A stretch of DNA of 64,000 nt from Riemerella anatipestifer_F (GCF_037861325.1 NZ_JAFELW010000002.1), one strand, 5' to 3'. Positions 25,468 to 33,736 are shown, counted from the first letter of the stretch. The notes: generated by a model from the sequence alone, not told the origin. Numbers and translations: made by a program.

Positions 25468-26715
25468 ATGTTCAACACAGAAGAATATCAAAGTGCTTTG
25501 GAATGGCTGTTTACACAAATGCCCAACTACCAAATAGATGGACAAAAAGCCTACAAACCAGGGCTAGACAATATAAAAAAACTTTGCGATTTTTTTGGAA
25601 ACCCTCAAAACAAATTAAAAACAATACACATAGGTGGAACTAATGGCAAAGGCTCTACAAGCAATATGTTAGCTTCCATTCTTCAAGAACAAGGGTATAA
25701 AGTGGGACTTTACAACTCTCCGCACCTTATAGAGTTCACAGAAAGAATAAAAGTAAACAGCACCAACGCAAACAAAGATTTCGTTTTTAATTTCATCAAT
25801 AAACTAAAGAACCTACCTAAAGATATCAAACCTTCCTTTTTTGAATTTACCACCATAATGGCATTTCAGTATTTTTATGAACAAAAGGTAGATTTTGCCA
25901 TTATAGAAGTTGGTCTCGGAGGACGATTAGATGCTACTAACATTATCTCTCCTTTAGTGTCCGCCATCACCAACATTGCACTAGACCACCAAAACCTTCT
26001 AGGAGAAACATTGGAAGAAATCGCTACAGAAAAAGCTGGAATCATTAAACCAAAAACTACCATCATCTGTGGCGAAGAACAGCCAGAAATAAAAAAAGTA
26101 ATACAAAAAAATGCACAATCCAAGGAGGCTAATTTCATAGACGCCACTTCCATAGCAACACCATACGAAACCGATTTAAAAGGAGATTACCAAAAGAAAA
26201 ACATTTGTGTTGTGATAGGAATTATACAAGAATTAAAAAAATTAGGCTTCCAAATTTCTGACCAATCTATTGAGAATGGACTGCTTAATGTACATAATAA
26301 CACCAAATTTATGGGGCGGTGGTTTGAAGTTTCTAAAAACCCTCTCGTCATCTGCGATACAGGACACAACCACGCTGGCTTGACCGAAGTTTTTAAACAA
26401 CTGAATTCCATTCCAAAGAAAAAACATATTGTGATAGGCTTCGTAAATGATAAAAAAATAGAACCCGTATTTGATTTAACCTCACCCAAAGACCATTATT
26501 ACTTTGTAAAACCTCAAATAAACAGAGGACTTCACCCCAAAAACTACGAGAATTTAATCCAAAACAAGGGTTTAAACTATCAAATTTTTGACGATGTAAA
26601 TGAAGGCTACAATGCTGCGAAACGCTTATGCAAAGCAGATGAGATGATTTTTATTGGTGGAAGTAATTTTGTTGTAGGAGATTTTTTAGAAAAAAATTTG
26701 CCAGTTAATAAATAA
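25468..26715 (+). CDS. folC: Folylpolyglutamate synthase / dihydrofolate synthase
   Basis: FolC (415 residues) adds glutamate to dihydropteroate and later to reduced folates, using ATP. The ATP loop GGTNGKGST is at 56-64, followed by the family segments YNSPHLIEFTERI(K), FEFTTIMAFQYF, EVGLGGRLDATNI and NIALDHQNLLGETLEEIA(T)EKAGI. Length is normal. The promoter is at 25446-25453. A gene for two tRNA-Val copies starts 34 bases after its stop, with its own promoter overlapping folC's last codons. Confidence 0.96.
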   Translation: MFNTEEYQSALEWLFTQMPNYQIDGQKAYKPGLDNIKKLCDFFGNPQNKLKTIHIGGTNGKGSTSNMLASILQEQGYKVGLYNSPHLIEFTERIKVNSTNANKDFVFNFINKLKNLPKDIKPSFFEFTTIMAFQYFYEQKVDFAIIEVGLGGRLDATNIISPLVSAITNIALDHQNLLGETLEEIATEKAGIIKPKTTIICGEEQPEIKKVIQKNAQSKEANFIDATSIATPYETDLKGDYQKKNICVVIGIIQELKKLGFQISDQSIENGLLNVHNNTKFMGRWFEVSKNPLVICDTGHNHAGLTEVFKQLNSIPKKKHIVIGFVNDKKIEPVFDLTSPKDHYYFVKPQINRGLHPKNYENLIQNKGLNYQIFDDVNEGYNAAKRLCKADEMIFIGGSNFVVGDFLEKNLPVNK

Positions 26716-26727
26716 CTCGTATATTTG
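26697..26727 (+). promoter_or_regulatory. Promoter of the tandem tRNA-Val genes
   Basis: TTTG (26697-26700, still inside folC) and TATATTTG (26720-26727) are 19 bases apart, a very good Bacteroidota -33/-7 pair, 22 bases before the first tRNA. Confidence 0.75.
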
Positions 26728-26749
26728 CACCACTCAAATGAGAAATTTG

Positions 26750-26827
26750 GGGCGGTTAGCTCAGTTGGTTCAGAGCATCTGGTTTACACCCAGAGGGTCG
26801 GGGGTTCGAATCCCTCATCGCCCACCA
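26750..26827 (+). tRNA. tRNA-Val(UAC), CCA encoded
   Basis: The cloverleaf is clear: acceptor GGGCGGT/ATCGCCC, D-arm TAGCTCAG, anticodon stem TCTGG/CCAGA with loop TTTACAC giving anticodon TAC, T-arm GGGGGTTCGAATCCC. ACCA follows the acceptor, so the CCA end appears to be encoded. Confidence 0.95.
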
Positions 26828-26830
26828 AAA

Positions 26831-26905
26831 GGGTTCTTAGCTCAGTTGGTTCAGAGCATCTGGTTTACACCCAGAGGGTCGGGGGTTCGAATCCCTCAGA
26901 ACCCA
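26831..26905 (+). tRNA. tRNA-Val(UAC), second copy with a different acceptor stem
   Basis: It has the same body and anticodon TAC as the first tRNA, but the acceptor stem is GGGTTCT/AGAACCC, changed on both sides so pairing is kept. No CCA is encoded (ACTTT follows). It lies three bases after the first copy's CCA. Confidence 0.95.
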
Positions 26906-26911
26906 CTTTAA

Positions 26912-26947
26912 AATAAAAAATCTCACAATAATGTGAGATTTTTTTTA
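26912..26947. terminator. Bidirectional terminator between tRNA-Val and the S41 peptidase
   Basis: Stem AATCTCACA/TGTGAGATT (26919-26939) has A-rich and T-rich flanks on both strands and can end the tRNA transcript and the convergent peptidase gene. Confidence 0.85.
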
Positions 26948-26968
26948 TTTCCATAAAGACATTCAACA

Positions 26969-28590
26969 TCACAAAGAAAAAGTACGAGGAATTAAATCAT
27001 AAAGCACAAAGTTTAACATTCTATCATCTTCTTTGATAATATTTTCCGCTTTTTCTTTAAACTCAATATTAGACATTACTCCCCTTCCCTCTTTATCCAC
27101 TTTATAAGTAGGCCCTATACTAAGCAGTCCAAACCTTATATTTAGTTTTGAATATGGTAATTCAAATCTAGGCATCATACCTGCTACTGTGCCATTATGC
27201 GCACCACCTGTCTCCTCTCCTATTAAAGTTACATTTGGCAAAGATTTTAGATACGCACTAATGATGCTAGAGGCAGAAAAACTTTTACCATTGATTAACA
27301 CATAAACTTTATTAGTATAATTAAGTGCTTTAGGCTGCGTTTTTCGAGATTGTTTAATCGGAGTACGCCAACATCCACAGGAATCTTTATAAGTAGAAAT
27401 CGTTTTTCTAAGAAAAAGAGGAACAGTAATTGGAGAAAGCAATATCTTACTCACAAGACTTCCACCTCTGAAGTAATTAAGATACACCATTTTATTTGCA
27501 ACCACAGGGTCATCAACCATACGAAACTCCCTCTGAGACAGATACTTTGATAAGTGATGTATTTGAGAAATACTACCTCCCAAATTATTTCTAAGATCTA
27601 ACACCAAATGTTGTACTTCACGCTCGTTTAACATCTTAAAAATCTCATCATAAACCTTCTTACGACCTGAAGAAAAACTTCTAATTTTAAGAACCGCTAT
27701 ACTAGAATCACCTTTTACAGGAAAAGATAAGTCGTTTATATAAACTTTCTCATCAGTATCATAACCGTAAATTCTTTTTTTCTTATTAACCTTTCTCTTC
27801 TCTAATCTCTTGTCTATTTTTTCTTCTCTTGTTAATTGCTTAATCTCATTTTTAACTTTAGAAAGAGTGTCTTTAATCTGCCCTTTAGGTTCTAACTTTT
27901 TGTGAACAGTCTTCTTAAATTCTCTTTTAGCATTAAAAATCACTAGACTATCTGCACATTTTGCTTTTATCTCTAGACTATCTACAAAACCTAACTCATT
28001 TAGATAAAAACGATTAACCATACTCGCAAAATAGTAAGGAATAAAGGTTTGATTATAACCATCTGAGGTAAGCCCCGCTCTATATTTTTCATATAATTCT
28101 TGAGGAGTTATACCATTAACCGAAACAATTTCCATGCCTCTAAGAAGAACATCAGCCTCTTTTTTGGTATTTTTCTCTATAAATAGTCGCCCATTTTCGT
28201 AATAATAGCTTAACCCGCTCAAAGGATTTTTGGATTCCTTGTATTTACTTCTTTCTGAACTTGAATAAGTTTTAAAGAGAGGCTTCATCGTGATATGACC
28301 TTGTTTTATCTTGGCCACCACAGGTGTTATTTTTAAATAAAATTCCTTTGGAGTTAACGGTCTATCTATAGTTCTTCTCAAAGAATCAAAAGAATAATGC
28401 AATGCCTTTTGGTCTATATACCAATCTATTTTAGGGTGATTTTTAAACAAAACCCTTTCCACATAATTAATATCCTTTATCAACTTCTCTTTGGAAATAG
28501 GCGTTTTATACGTCGATTATATCTATCTAGTGAATTACAACTCACTAACACAATCACTAGCAATACAATATAACTTACTTTTGAATGCAT
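26969..28590 (-). pseudogene. S41-family (tail-specific) peptidase lipoprotein, one frameshift near the N-terminus
   Basis: The C-terminal 504 residues are a serine peptidase of family S41: a PDZ-like segment (MEIVSVNGITPQELYEKY), VLDLRNNLGGSISQI, and catalytic Ser in NGKSFSASSIISA, then GEETGGAHNG. They start in frame only at a TTG near 28483. The normal start is an ATG at 28590, which opens MHSKVSYIVLLVIVLVSC, a complete lipoprotein signal, but this frame hits a TGA 36 codons later. One missing base near 28510-28515 joins the two frames (SCNSLDRYNR into TYKTPISKEK). So this is either a broken gene or an assembly indel. If intact it is an exported lipoprotein peptidase. Confidence 0.8.
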
Positions 28591-28682
28591 ACATTTATTT
28601 TCTTAAAAAACAAAAGTAAACTTTTTTCATAATGAGAAGTCACAAAACAGAAATATAGTTAGAAAATAAATTCATATAAAAC

Positions 28683-28720
28683 AAAAAACCGTTGAAAATC
28701 AAAAAGATTAACAACGGTTT
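28683..28720 (-). terminator. Terminator of the Leu-Gly-Leu tRNA cluster
   Basis: Stem AAACCGTTG/CAACGGTTT (28686-28694, 28712-28720) is followed by TTTTTT on the minus strand, 3 bases past the tRNA-Leu(UAA) end. Confidence 0.85.
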
Positions 28721-28722
28721 AG

Positions 28723-28806
28723 TACCCCAGGCGGGACTTGAACCCGCACGCCAAAAGAGGCACAGGATTTTAAGTCCTGCGTGTCTACCAGTTCCACCAC
28801 CAGGGC
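28723..28806 (-). tRNA. tRNA-Leu(UAA)
   Basis: A class II tRNA with long variable arm. Anticodon loop CTTAAAA between stems CAGGA/TCCTG gives TAA; T-arm GCGGGTTCAAGTCCCGC. The acceptor stem has some G-U pairs. Third gene of the cluster in transcription order. Confidence 0.93.
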
Positions 28807-28816
28807 ATATAGACAG

Positions 28817-28889
28817 AGCGAAAAACGGGGTTCGAACCCGCGACCTCAACCTTGGCAAGGTTGCGCTCTACCAGCTGAGCTATTTTCGC
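28817..28889 (-). tRNA. tRNA-Gly(GCC)
   Basis: Acceptor GCGAAAA/TTTTCGC; anticodon stem CAACC/GGTTG with loop TTGCCAA giving GCC; T-arm GCGGGTTCGAACCCCGT. Eleven bases from tRNA-Leu(UAA) and seven from tRNA-Leu(UAG). Confidence 0.95.
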
Positions 28890-28895
28890 AAACAG

Positions 28896-28977
28896 TGCGG
28901 ATGAAGGGACTCGAACCCCCACGCCTCTCGGCACTAGATCCTAAGTCTAGCGTGGCTACCAATTACACCACATCCGC
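28896..28977 (-). tRNA. tRNA-Leu(UAG)
   Basis: Acceptor GCGGATG/CATCCGC; anticodon stem CTAGA/TCTAG with loop CTTAGGA giving TAG; a long variable arm and T-arm with G-U pairs. First gene of the three-tRNA transcript. Confidence 0.94.
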
Positions 28978-29045
28978 AGATGTTTAAAAAACTATGTAAA
29001 AACTTTTACTCTACTCAAGAAGAGATAACTCCTCTTTTGTGGTTG

Positions 29046-29077
29046 CAAATATAGAAACTTTTTTCAATTCTATCCAA
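29046..29077 (-). promoter_or_regulatory. Promoter of the tRNA Leu-Gly-Leu cluster
   Basis: On the minus strand TTG at 29075-29077 is followed after 21 bases by TATATTTG (29046-29053), about 69 bases upstream of the first tRNA. Confidence 0.6.
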
Positions 29078-29226
29078 GTTTTTTTGTTAATTTTTACAAT
29101 ATTATTTTTACTGATTTGATAATCAATATAAATAGATAATAAAAAGAAAAGCCAAAACCCGAATTTTATAAAATATTTATTTTTTATTCTTATCTTTACG
29201 GTCTATTTAAAATACATTTTAAAACA

Positions 29227-29607
29227 ATGGAGTTACAAGGTACAATTAAAAAAATAGGAGAAACACAAACATTTCCAAGTGGGTTTCAGAAAAGAGAACT
29301 AGTTTTACTAACCCAAGAACAATACCCACAACCTATCAATATAGAATTTTTACAAGAAAAAGTTCATGCTTTAGAACCTTTTTCCGAAGGTGATGCTGTG
29401 AAAATAGGCATCAACATTAGAGGTAGAGAGTGGACAAGCCCTCAAGGTGAAGTAAAGTACTTTAACTCTATCGTTGGCTGGAGAATAGAAAAAACCGAAG
29501 GTTCTGGCTATCAAAACGAACCCACACAAGCTATGAACGCTCCACAAACAACCTCATCATCTAACGAAAATCCTTTTGAGGACGAAGATGACGATTTACC
29601 ATTTTAA
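29227..29607 (+). CDS. DUF3127 protein (OB-fold, single-strand binding-like)
   Basis: A 126-residue protein of the Bacteroidota DUF3127 family. The first 95 residues form a compact beta-rich domain (GTIKKIGETQTFPSGFQKREL, INIEFLQEK, IGINIRGREW) resembling the OB fold of single-strand DNA-binding proteins; the tail is Asn/Gln-rich and ends in an acidic patch, FEDEDDDLPF, reminiscent of the acidic SSB C-terminal tip. Nucleic-acid binding is therefore plausible. The known role is undetermined. It has a private terminator-like hairpin after it, before aat. Confidence 0.82.
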   Translation: MELQGTIKKIGETQTFPSGFQKRELVLLTQEQYPQPINIEFLQEKVHALEPFSEGDAVKIGINIRGREWTSPQGEVKYFNSIVGWRIEKTEGSGYQNEPTQAMNAPQTTSSSNENPFEDEDDDLPF

Positions 29608-29629
29608 TTAAAATAATATTATTTAATAC

Positions 29630-29657
29630 AATCCCACCATTTTAAATAGGTGGGATT
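29630..29657 (+). terminator. Weak terminator or hairpin after the DUF3127 gene
   Basis: Stem AATCCCACC/GGTGGGATT (29630-29638, 29649-29657) with only a poor T-rich tail (ATTATTTC). Placed between DUF3127 and aat. Confidence 0.4.
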
Positions 29658-29679
29658 ATTATTTCAACCCTTACTCCTT

Positions 29680-30363
29680 ATGATTCTTTTACCTAAAGAA
29701 ACTATTATTTTTCCTAATCCTTATTATCAAAAAGAAGACATTGTAGCTATTGGCGGCGACCTTTCTCCTAAAAGAGTACTATTAGCTTATCAAAATGGCA
29801 TTTTCCCATGGTTTAATGAAGGAGAAGAAATCCTTTGGTGGTCTCCGCTAGAAAGATTTGTATTATTTCCTAGACAGATAAAAATATCTAAATCTATGAG
29901 GAAAATTATGAAAAGTAATTGTTTTGAGTTTAAAGAAAATCACAACTTTGAAGCCGTTATTAAAAATTGTGCTCACATAAAACGCTCCGAACAAGATGGG
30001 ACTTGGATTACTGAGCAAATGATAGAAACCTATCTTAGGTTACACCAACTAGGCATTGCAAAAAGTATAGAAGTTTATCAGAATAACATTCTCGTCGGTG
30101 GATTTTATGGCATTATGACTCATAATATATTCTGTGGAGAAAGTATGTTCAGCAAGGCAAGCAACGCCTCTAAAGCCGGGCTTATCTATTTTGCTGAGAA
30201 ATATTGCAACCAAATAAGATTGATAGATTGTCAAGTTTATTCTCAACATTTAGAAAGCCTTGGAGCAACACTTATAAGAAAGGAAATTTTCCTTGATATT
30301 TTAGACCCTCAAATAAAAAACAAAAAGCTGTGTGAACTAAATAGTTACACACAGCAATCCTAA
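29680..30363 (+). CDS. aat: Leucyl/phenylalanyl-tRNA-protein transferase
   Basis: Aat (227 residues) moves Leu/Phe from tRNA to the N-terminus of proteins with Lys/Arg ends, marking them for the N-end rule. Family segments are GGDLSP, YQNGIFPWF, ILWWSPLERF, DGTWITEQM, GGFYGIMTHNIFCGESMFSK and ASKAGL. The start is set at MILLPKE (29680), giving the standard length; ten upstream residues in the frame are hydrophobic and not Aat-like. The last 12 codons contain a hairpin that works as terminator for the opposite-strand feo operon. Confidence 0.93.
   Translation: MILLPKETIIFPNPYYQKEDIVAIGGDLSPKRVLLAYQNGIFPWFNEGEEILWWSPLERFVLFPRQIKISKSMRKIMKSNCFEFKENHNFEAVIKNCAHIKRSEQDGTWITEQMIETYLRLHQLGIAKSIEVYQNNILVGGFYGIMTHNIFCGESMFSKASNASKAGLIYFAEKYCNQIRLIDCQVYSQHLESLGATLIRKEIFLDILDPQIKNKKLCELNSYTQQS
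30313..30356 (-). terminator. Intrinsic terminator of the feo operon, embedded in the end of aat
   Basis: On the minus strand GCTGTGTGTAACTA and TAGTTCACACAGC pair, then a long T-tract follows (TTTTTGTTTTTTATTT). It lies about 120 bases past the Cys-rich peptide stop but inside the last codons of aat on the other strand. Confidence 0.8.
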
Positions 30364-30475
30364 TAAATCTAATAAAAAGTAAAAATGAAAGACTGCAAAT
30401 TTACTATTTTATATAATATAAAACAATAGTTTTACTATTTTTTTGAAAATAAATTTTATTTAACCCTTAAATAAC

Positions 30476-30625
30476 TCAAGAACAGCCACAATCTTTGTCG
30501 CAATGGGTTCGTTTGCTTTTGAATTTGGTAGGAGAAATACTTTTTTTTACCACTTTAAAAAGAGAATAACTCGCCATTAAAAAAACAAGTAAAATAATAA
30601 TATATTGTAACCAAAGTGTATCCAT
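30476..30625 (-). CDS. FeoB-associated Cys-rich membrane protein (49 residues)
   Basis: A 49-residue gene, read from ATG at 30625 to TGA at 30476. It encodes one membrane helix (residues 5-22, WLQYIIILLVFLMAS) and a short, basic cytosolic tail ending in Cys residues: HCDKDCGCS. This is the pattern of the small FeoB-associated Cys-rich proteins found after feoB in many Bacteroidota. It starts 8 bases past the feoB stop and lies in the same transcript, which ends at the 30313-30356 terminator. It may help FeoB-driven ferrous iron uptake by binding iron, but its biochemistry is unknown. Confidence 0.8.
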   Translation of the reverse strand: MDTLWLQYIIILLVFLMASYSLFKVVKKSISPTKFKSKRTHCDKDCGCS

Positions 30626-30633
30626 AGTTTAGT

Positions 30634-32694
30634 CTACTTGAATATTTGATACACTATTAAAGATGCTACATATGCCAATCCTGACATTCCTACGATTTGA
30701 ATCAAAGTCCATTTCCAGCTTTTAGTTTCTCTATAAACCACTGCTATAGTAGATATACATTGCATCGCAAAAGCGTAGAATAATAATATGGAAAGCCCCG
30801 TAGCAAAGCTAAATACTTTTTCTCCGTTAGCCTTTGTGTCTTGTTGCATTTTCTGGACAATAGTACCTTCCTCCACATCTTCATCTAGACTATACAAGGT
30901 GGACATTGTCCCTACAAATACTTCTCTCGCCGCAAAACTAGTGATTATTCCTACTCCCATCTTCCAATCGTATCCTAGTGGGCTAATCGCAGGTTCTATG
31001 GTTTTACCCATTTTAGAAAGGTAAGAGTTTTCTAAAGCTACATCGGTACTTATCCATTCGTCCGCCGATTGCTTCGGTCCAAAGTAACTTAAAACCCACA
31101 ATATGATACTCACCGAAAAGATAACCTTACCCGCTCCTGTAATAAAATCCCAAACTTTGCCCAAAACCAACTTTAAATCATACCCAAAAAGAGGTACTTT
31201 ATAAGTAGGCAAATCCATAACAAGGAAAGATTTTTCTTTTGTCTTAATAATTTTTTTCAATACTAAAGATGCTAAAAGAGCCGTAACAAAGCCTAAAAGA
31301 TACATACCCATCAGAGCCATCGCTCTATAACTCACACCTAAAAAATATTCGTCTGGAATAACTAAGGTAATAATAATACTATATACAGGTAATCTCGCAG
31401 CACAAGTCATAAACGGTGTTACCAAAATAGTAATGAGACGCTCTTTAATATTTTCAATATTTCTGGTGGACATAATTGCGGGTATCGCACAAGCCGTCCC
31501 AGAGACTAAAGGTACAATACTTTTACCGTTCAGCCCAAAAGGTCTCAATAGCCTATCCATAAGAAAAACCACTCTTGCCATATAGCCAGAATCTTCCAAT
31601 AAATAGAGAAAATAGAGAAGAATACCTATCTGTGGTGCAAAGATAATAATACCTCCAAGCCCTGGTATTATCCCACTAGAAACTAAACTATTGATTGGTC
31701 CTTCGGGTAGCACCTCCGCCGATTTTTCTGCCAACCATGCAAAAGCCTCATCTATCCATGTCATTGGATAATCCGCAAGAAAAAATACACTTTGGAAGAT
31801 AATCATCAATAAAACCCCAAAAATAAGATACCCGAAAACTTTATGCACTAGCAATTTATCTAGCTTTTCGGTAAAACTCTCTGTTATTTGAGGAGTTCTA
31901 GATATCACCTCAGCTACAATAGGCTCTATTGTTTGATATCTCCTTATCGTCTCTTTAACCTGTAATCTTTTAGGAATAATACATTTAGTATCTTTACTAT
32001 CAAGTTTTTGTTTAATACTTTTAACTTCTCCAAGATATTCCTCAGACGCTAGCAAAGTCCATACTTTATAATGATTATTTTCTTGAATTTGAAGTGATAA
32101 TTTATGTATTAAACCTGACTGCTCACTAGGAATCTTAAACGCATTTTCTTTTGAAACACCGAATAAATTTTGATAAACAGCTTCTTTAATACTATCTATA
32201 CCTTCATTTTCTTTAGCATTAGTAGCTAAAACTTTAACCCCTAATTTTTCTTCAAGCAAATTAATGTTTATTTTAACACCTCTTTTCTCTGCTTGATCTA
32301 TCTGATTAACCACCAATACAACAGGAATACCCAAATCTTGTATCTGCTGAAATAATAGCAATCCTCTTTTAATACTAATTGCCTCTAAAATATAAATAAT
32401 CCCAGAGTAATCTTCTCTATTACTAAGAAGAAACTGACTAAAAACCGCCTCGTCTTCTGATGAAGGATAAATACTGTAAGCTCCAGGTAAGTCTGTAACC
32501 CGTACTGTTTCATTATTAAAAATATAAGTTCCCGAATGGCTAGACACCGTAACTCCAGCATAATTACCTGTTTTTTGCTGAAGATTACAAAGTTTATTAA
32601 ATATAGTAGATTTCCCTACATTGGGATTTCCTACTAAGAGTACTTTTTTGGTGGTCTTATCTTCCTTCATCATTGGGTATTTTTGTTTTGACAA
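30634..32694 (-). CDS. feoB: Ferrous iron transporter FeoB
   Basis: FeoB (686 residues) imports Fe2+ with a G-protein domain. G1 is GNPNVGKST (about 22-30), G3 DLPGAYSI, G4 NQID; the helical GDI-like part follows, then the membrane half with paired Gate segments (SGIIPGLGGIIIFAPQIGIL; PLVSGTACAIPAI; GITSFAAREVFVGTM). It starts at MSKQKYP; a start at MMKED is also possible. FeoA ends 11 bases before it and the Cys-rich peptide follows by 8, forming one feo operon. Confidence 0.96.
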   Translation of the reverse strand: MSKQKYPMMKEDKTTKKVLLVGNPNVGKSTIFNKLCNLQQKTGNYAGVTVSSHSGTYIFNNETVRVTDLPGAYSIYPSSEDEAVFSQFLLSNREDYSGIIYILEAISIKRGLLLFQQIQDLGIPVVLVVNQIDQAEKRGVKININLLEEKLGVKVLATNAKENEGIDSIKEAVYQNLFGVSKENAFKIPSEQSGLIHKLSLQIQENNHYKVWTLLASEEYLGEVKSIKQKLDSKDTKCIIPKRLQVKETIRRYQTIEPIVAEVISRTPQITESFTEKLDKLLVHKVFGYLIFGVLLMIIFQSVFFLADYPMTWIDEAFAWLAEKSAEVLPEGPINSLVSSGIIPGLGGIIIFAPQIGILLYFLYLLEDSGYMARVVFLMDRLLRPFGLNGKSIVPLVSGTACAIPAIMSTRNIENIKERLITILVTPFMTCAARLPVYSIIITLVIPDEYFLGVSYRAMALMGMYLLGFVTALLASLVLKKIIKTKEKSFLVMDLPTYKVPLFGYDLKLVLGKVWDFITGAGKVIFSVSIILWVLSYFGPKQSADEWISTDVALENSYLSKMGKTIEPAISPLGYDWKMGVGIITSFAAREVFVGTMSTLYSLDEDVEEGTIVQKMQQDTKANGEKVFSFATGLSILLFYAFAMQCISTIAVVYRETKSWKWTLIQIVGMSGLAYVASLIVYQIFK

Positions 32695-32705
32695 GCCCTG
32701 AAACT

Positions 32706-32957
32706 TTACATTGGTTCCACTAGAATATAAGCCGCTTCTTCTTCTCTAAGAGCGATACGATTTTTTTCCTCTCCAAATTCAATGTATAAAGGCCCATTGA
32801 AAGGAGCTTGATAAAGCACTTTAAATACAGTATCGGGTAGCAAACCCATTTCCATAATTTTTGTAGGCATTTCTAATTGACTATCATCATAGCCCAAAAC
32901 CCTACCATAAGTATGCTTGGGAAAGATATTTAATTTATCTTCTGCTGTGGATTTCAA
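32706..32957 (-). CDS. feoA: Ferrous iron transport protein FeoA
   Basis: FeoA (83 residues), a small SH3-like cytosolic protein required by FeoB. It has the family features: a basic N-terminal Gly-Arg segment (TYGRVLGYDDSQ), MGLLPDTVFKVLYQAPF, GPLYIEF and IALREEEAAYILVE. It opens the feo operon. The promoter is probably TATATTTG at 32978-32985, and a Fur-like palindrome lies further upstream (33027-33045). Confidence 0.92.
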   Translation of the reverse strand: MKSTAEDKLNIFPKHTYGRVLGYDDSQLEMPTKIMEMGLLPDTVFKVLYQAPFNGPLYIEFGEEKNRIALREEEAAYILVEPM

Positions 32958-32977
32958 TAGATTTCAGTTTTAGACTG

Positions 32978-32985
32978 CAAATATA
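32978..32985 (-). promoter_or_regulatory. Promoter -7 element (TATATTTG) of feoA-feoB
   Basis: TATATTTG on the minus strand, 20 bases before the feoA ATG. The expected -33 TTTG was not seen at the usual distance. Confidence 0.5.
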
Positions 32986-33026
32986 ATTATTTAAACCAAA
33001 TCTAAATAATAATTTATACTAAAACC

Positions 33027-33045
33027 AAAATGATAATCATCAGTA
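33027..33045. promoter_or_regulatory. Fur-box-like palindrome upstream of feo
   Basis: AATGATAATCAT at 33029-33040 equals the core of the Fur consensus (GATAATGATAATCATTATC); the outer bases match less well. It lies about 70 bases upstream of feoA, so distal to the -7 element. Confidence 0.4.
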
Positions 33046-33052
33046 AAACAAT

Positions 33053-33589
33053 TTACAGCCCAAACACTATCCCGACATTAGGCACAAAAGCATTACTAAA
33101 GTAGCTTTTATCTTTATTATAAAGTACGTTATACATACCTCCTATTTGCATATAAGCATTATTCCCCAAGCGTTGCATATAACCTCCTCCTAGATACAAA
33201 GCAGGTTCGTTTGTTGAATATTTTTCGTTGTTTATCTTATTTTTAAGATTGATGAAATGATGCTGATATAGACCTTGCACAAAAAATTTCCTATCAAAAT
33301 AATAATTAGCAAAAGGACCTACACCAATCATGGTATTAGAAAAACTAGAAGCATTAGTCCATGTAAGATTACTCGCCATACCTACTTCAAAATTAGGCGA
33401 CACCATGTATCCCACTCTAGGTGAAACAAATAATGAGGTAGCTCTACCTCCACCACTCAAAGCACCACCAAGCCCAGCATATCCGCCAAAAGTCCATTTG
33501 TTACCTAAATCTATTCTTTTAGCAGTTTGAATTTGAGAAAAACCAAATACTGAAACCACACCTAACCCTAAAGCTAATAAATACTTCAT
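33053..33589 (-). CDS. Small outer-membrane beta-barrel protein
   Basis: A 178-residue exported protein: signal peptide (MKYLLALGLGVVSVFGFSQ), then a short barrel with Gly/aromatic beta strands (WTFGGYAGLGGALSGGG, SPRVGYMVSPNFEVGM) ending in the aromatic-free VPNVGIVFGL. It fits small eight-stranded outer-membrane proteins of Bacteroidota. It is the neighbour upstream of feoA on the same strand; because the feo promoter and Fur-like box lie between, a common operon is unlikely. The start at MKYLL (33589) leaves a clean signal peptide; the longer frame to 33622 has no such start. Confidence 0.75.
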   Translation of the reverse strand: MKYLLALGLGVVSVFGFSQIQTAKRIDLGNKWTFGGYAGLGGALSGGGRATSLFVSPRVGYMVSPNFEVGMASNLTWTNASSFSNTMIGVGPFANYYFDRKFFVQGLYQHHFINLKNKINNEKYSTNEPALYLGGGYMQRLGNNAYMQIGGMYNVLYNKDKSYFSNAFVPNVGIVFGL

Positions 33590-33674
33590 AATATTTAAGA
33601 AATTTAATTTATCTCTCAACATTACAAATTTCGTGCTGGCATTTTCGTTTTACTAAAAACAAGGTTAAAAATTG

Positions 33675-33682
33675 TAACTTTG
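33675..33682 (+). promoter_or_regulatory. Bacteroidota -7 element (TAACTTTG) of mnmA
   Basis: TAACTTTG matches TAnnTTTG, about 54 bases before the mnmA ATG. Confidence 0.5.
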
Positions 33683-33736
33683 CAGCATTATTTCGGATTT
33701 ATATGAGAAATAATTATAATTTTTTAAATCACTAAA

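Noticed and set aside
26725..26916. An apparent 63-codon frame with an internal repeat
   Set aside because: It is the translation of the two tandem tRNA-Val genes; the repeat reflects tRNA identity, not a protein.
28640..28987. Several short frames over the tRNA cluster
   Set aside because: They are translations across tRNA-Leu/Gly/Leu genes and their spacers, so no protein is supported.
28981..29045. A small hairpin (AAGAGGAG/CTCTTCTT-like) between the tRNA cluster and its promoter
   Set aside because: Pairing is imperfect and the segment is a short leader of the tRNA transcript; no riboswitch features.
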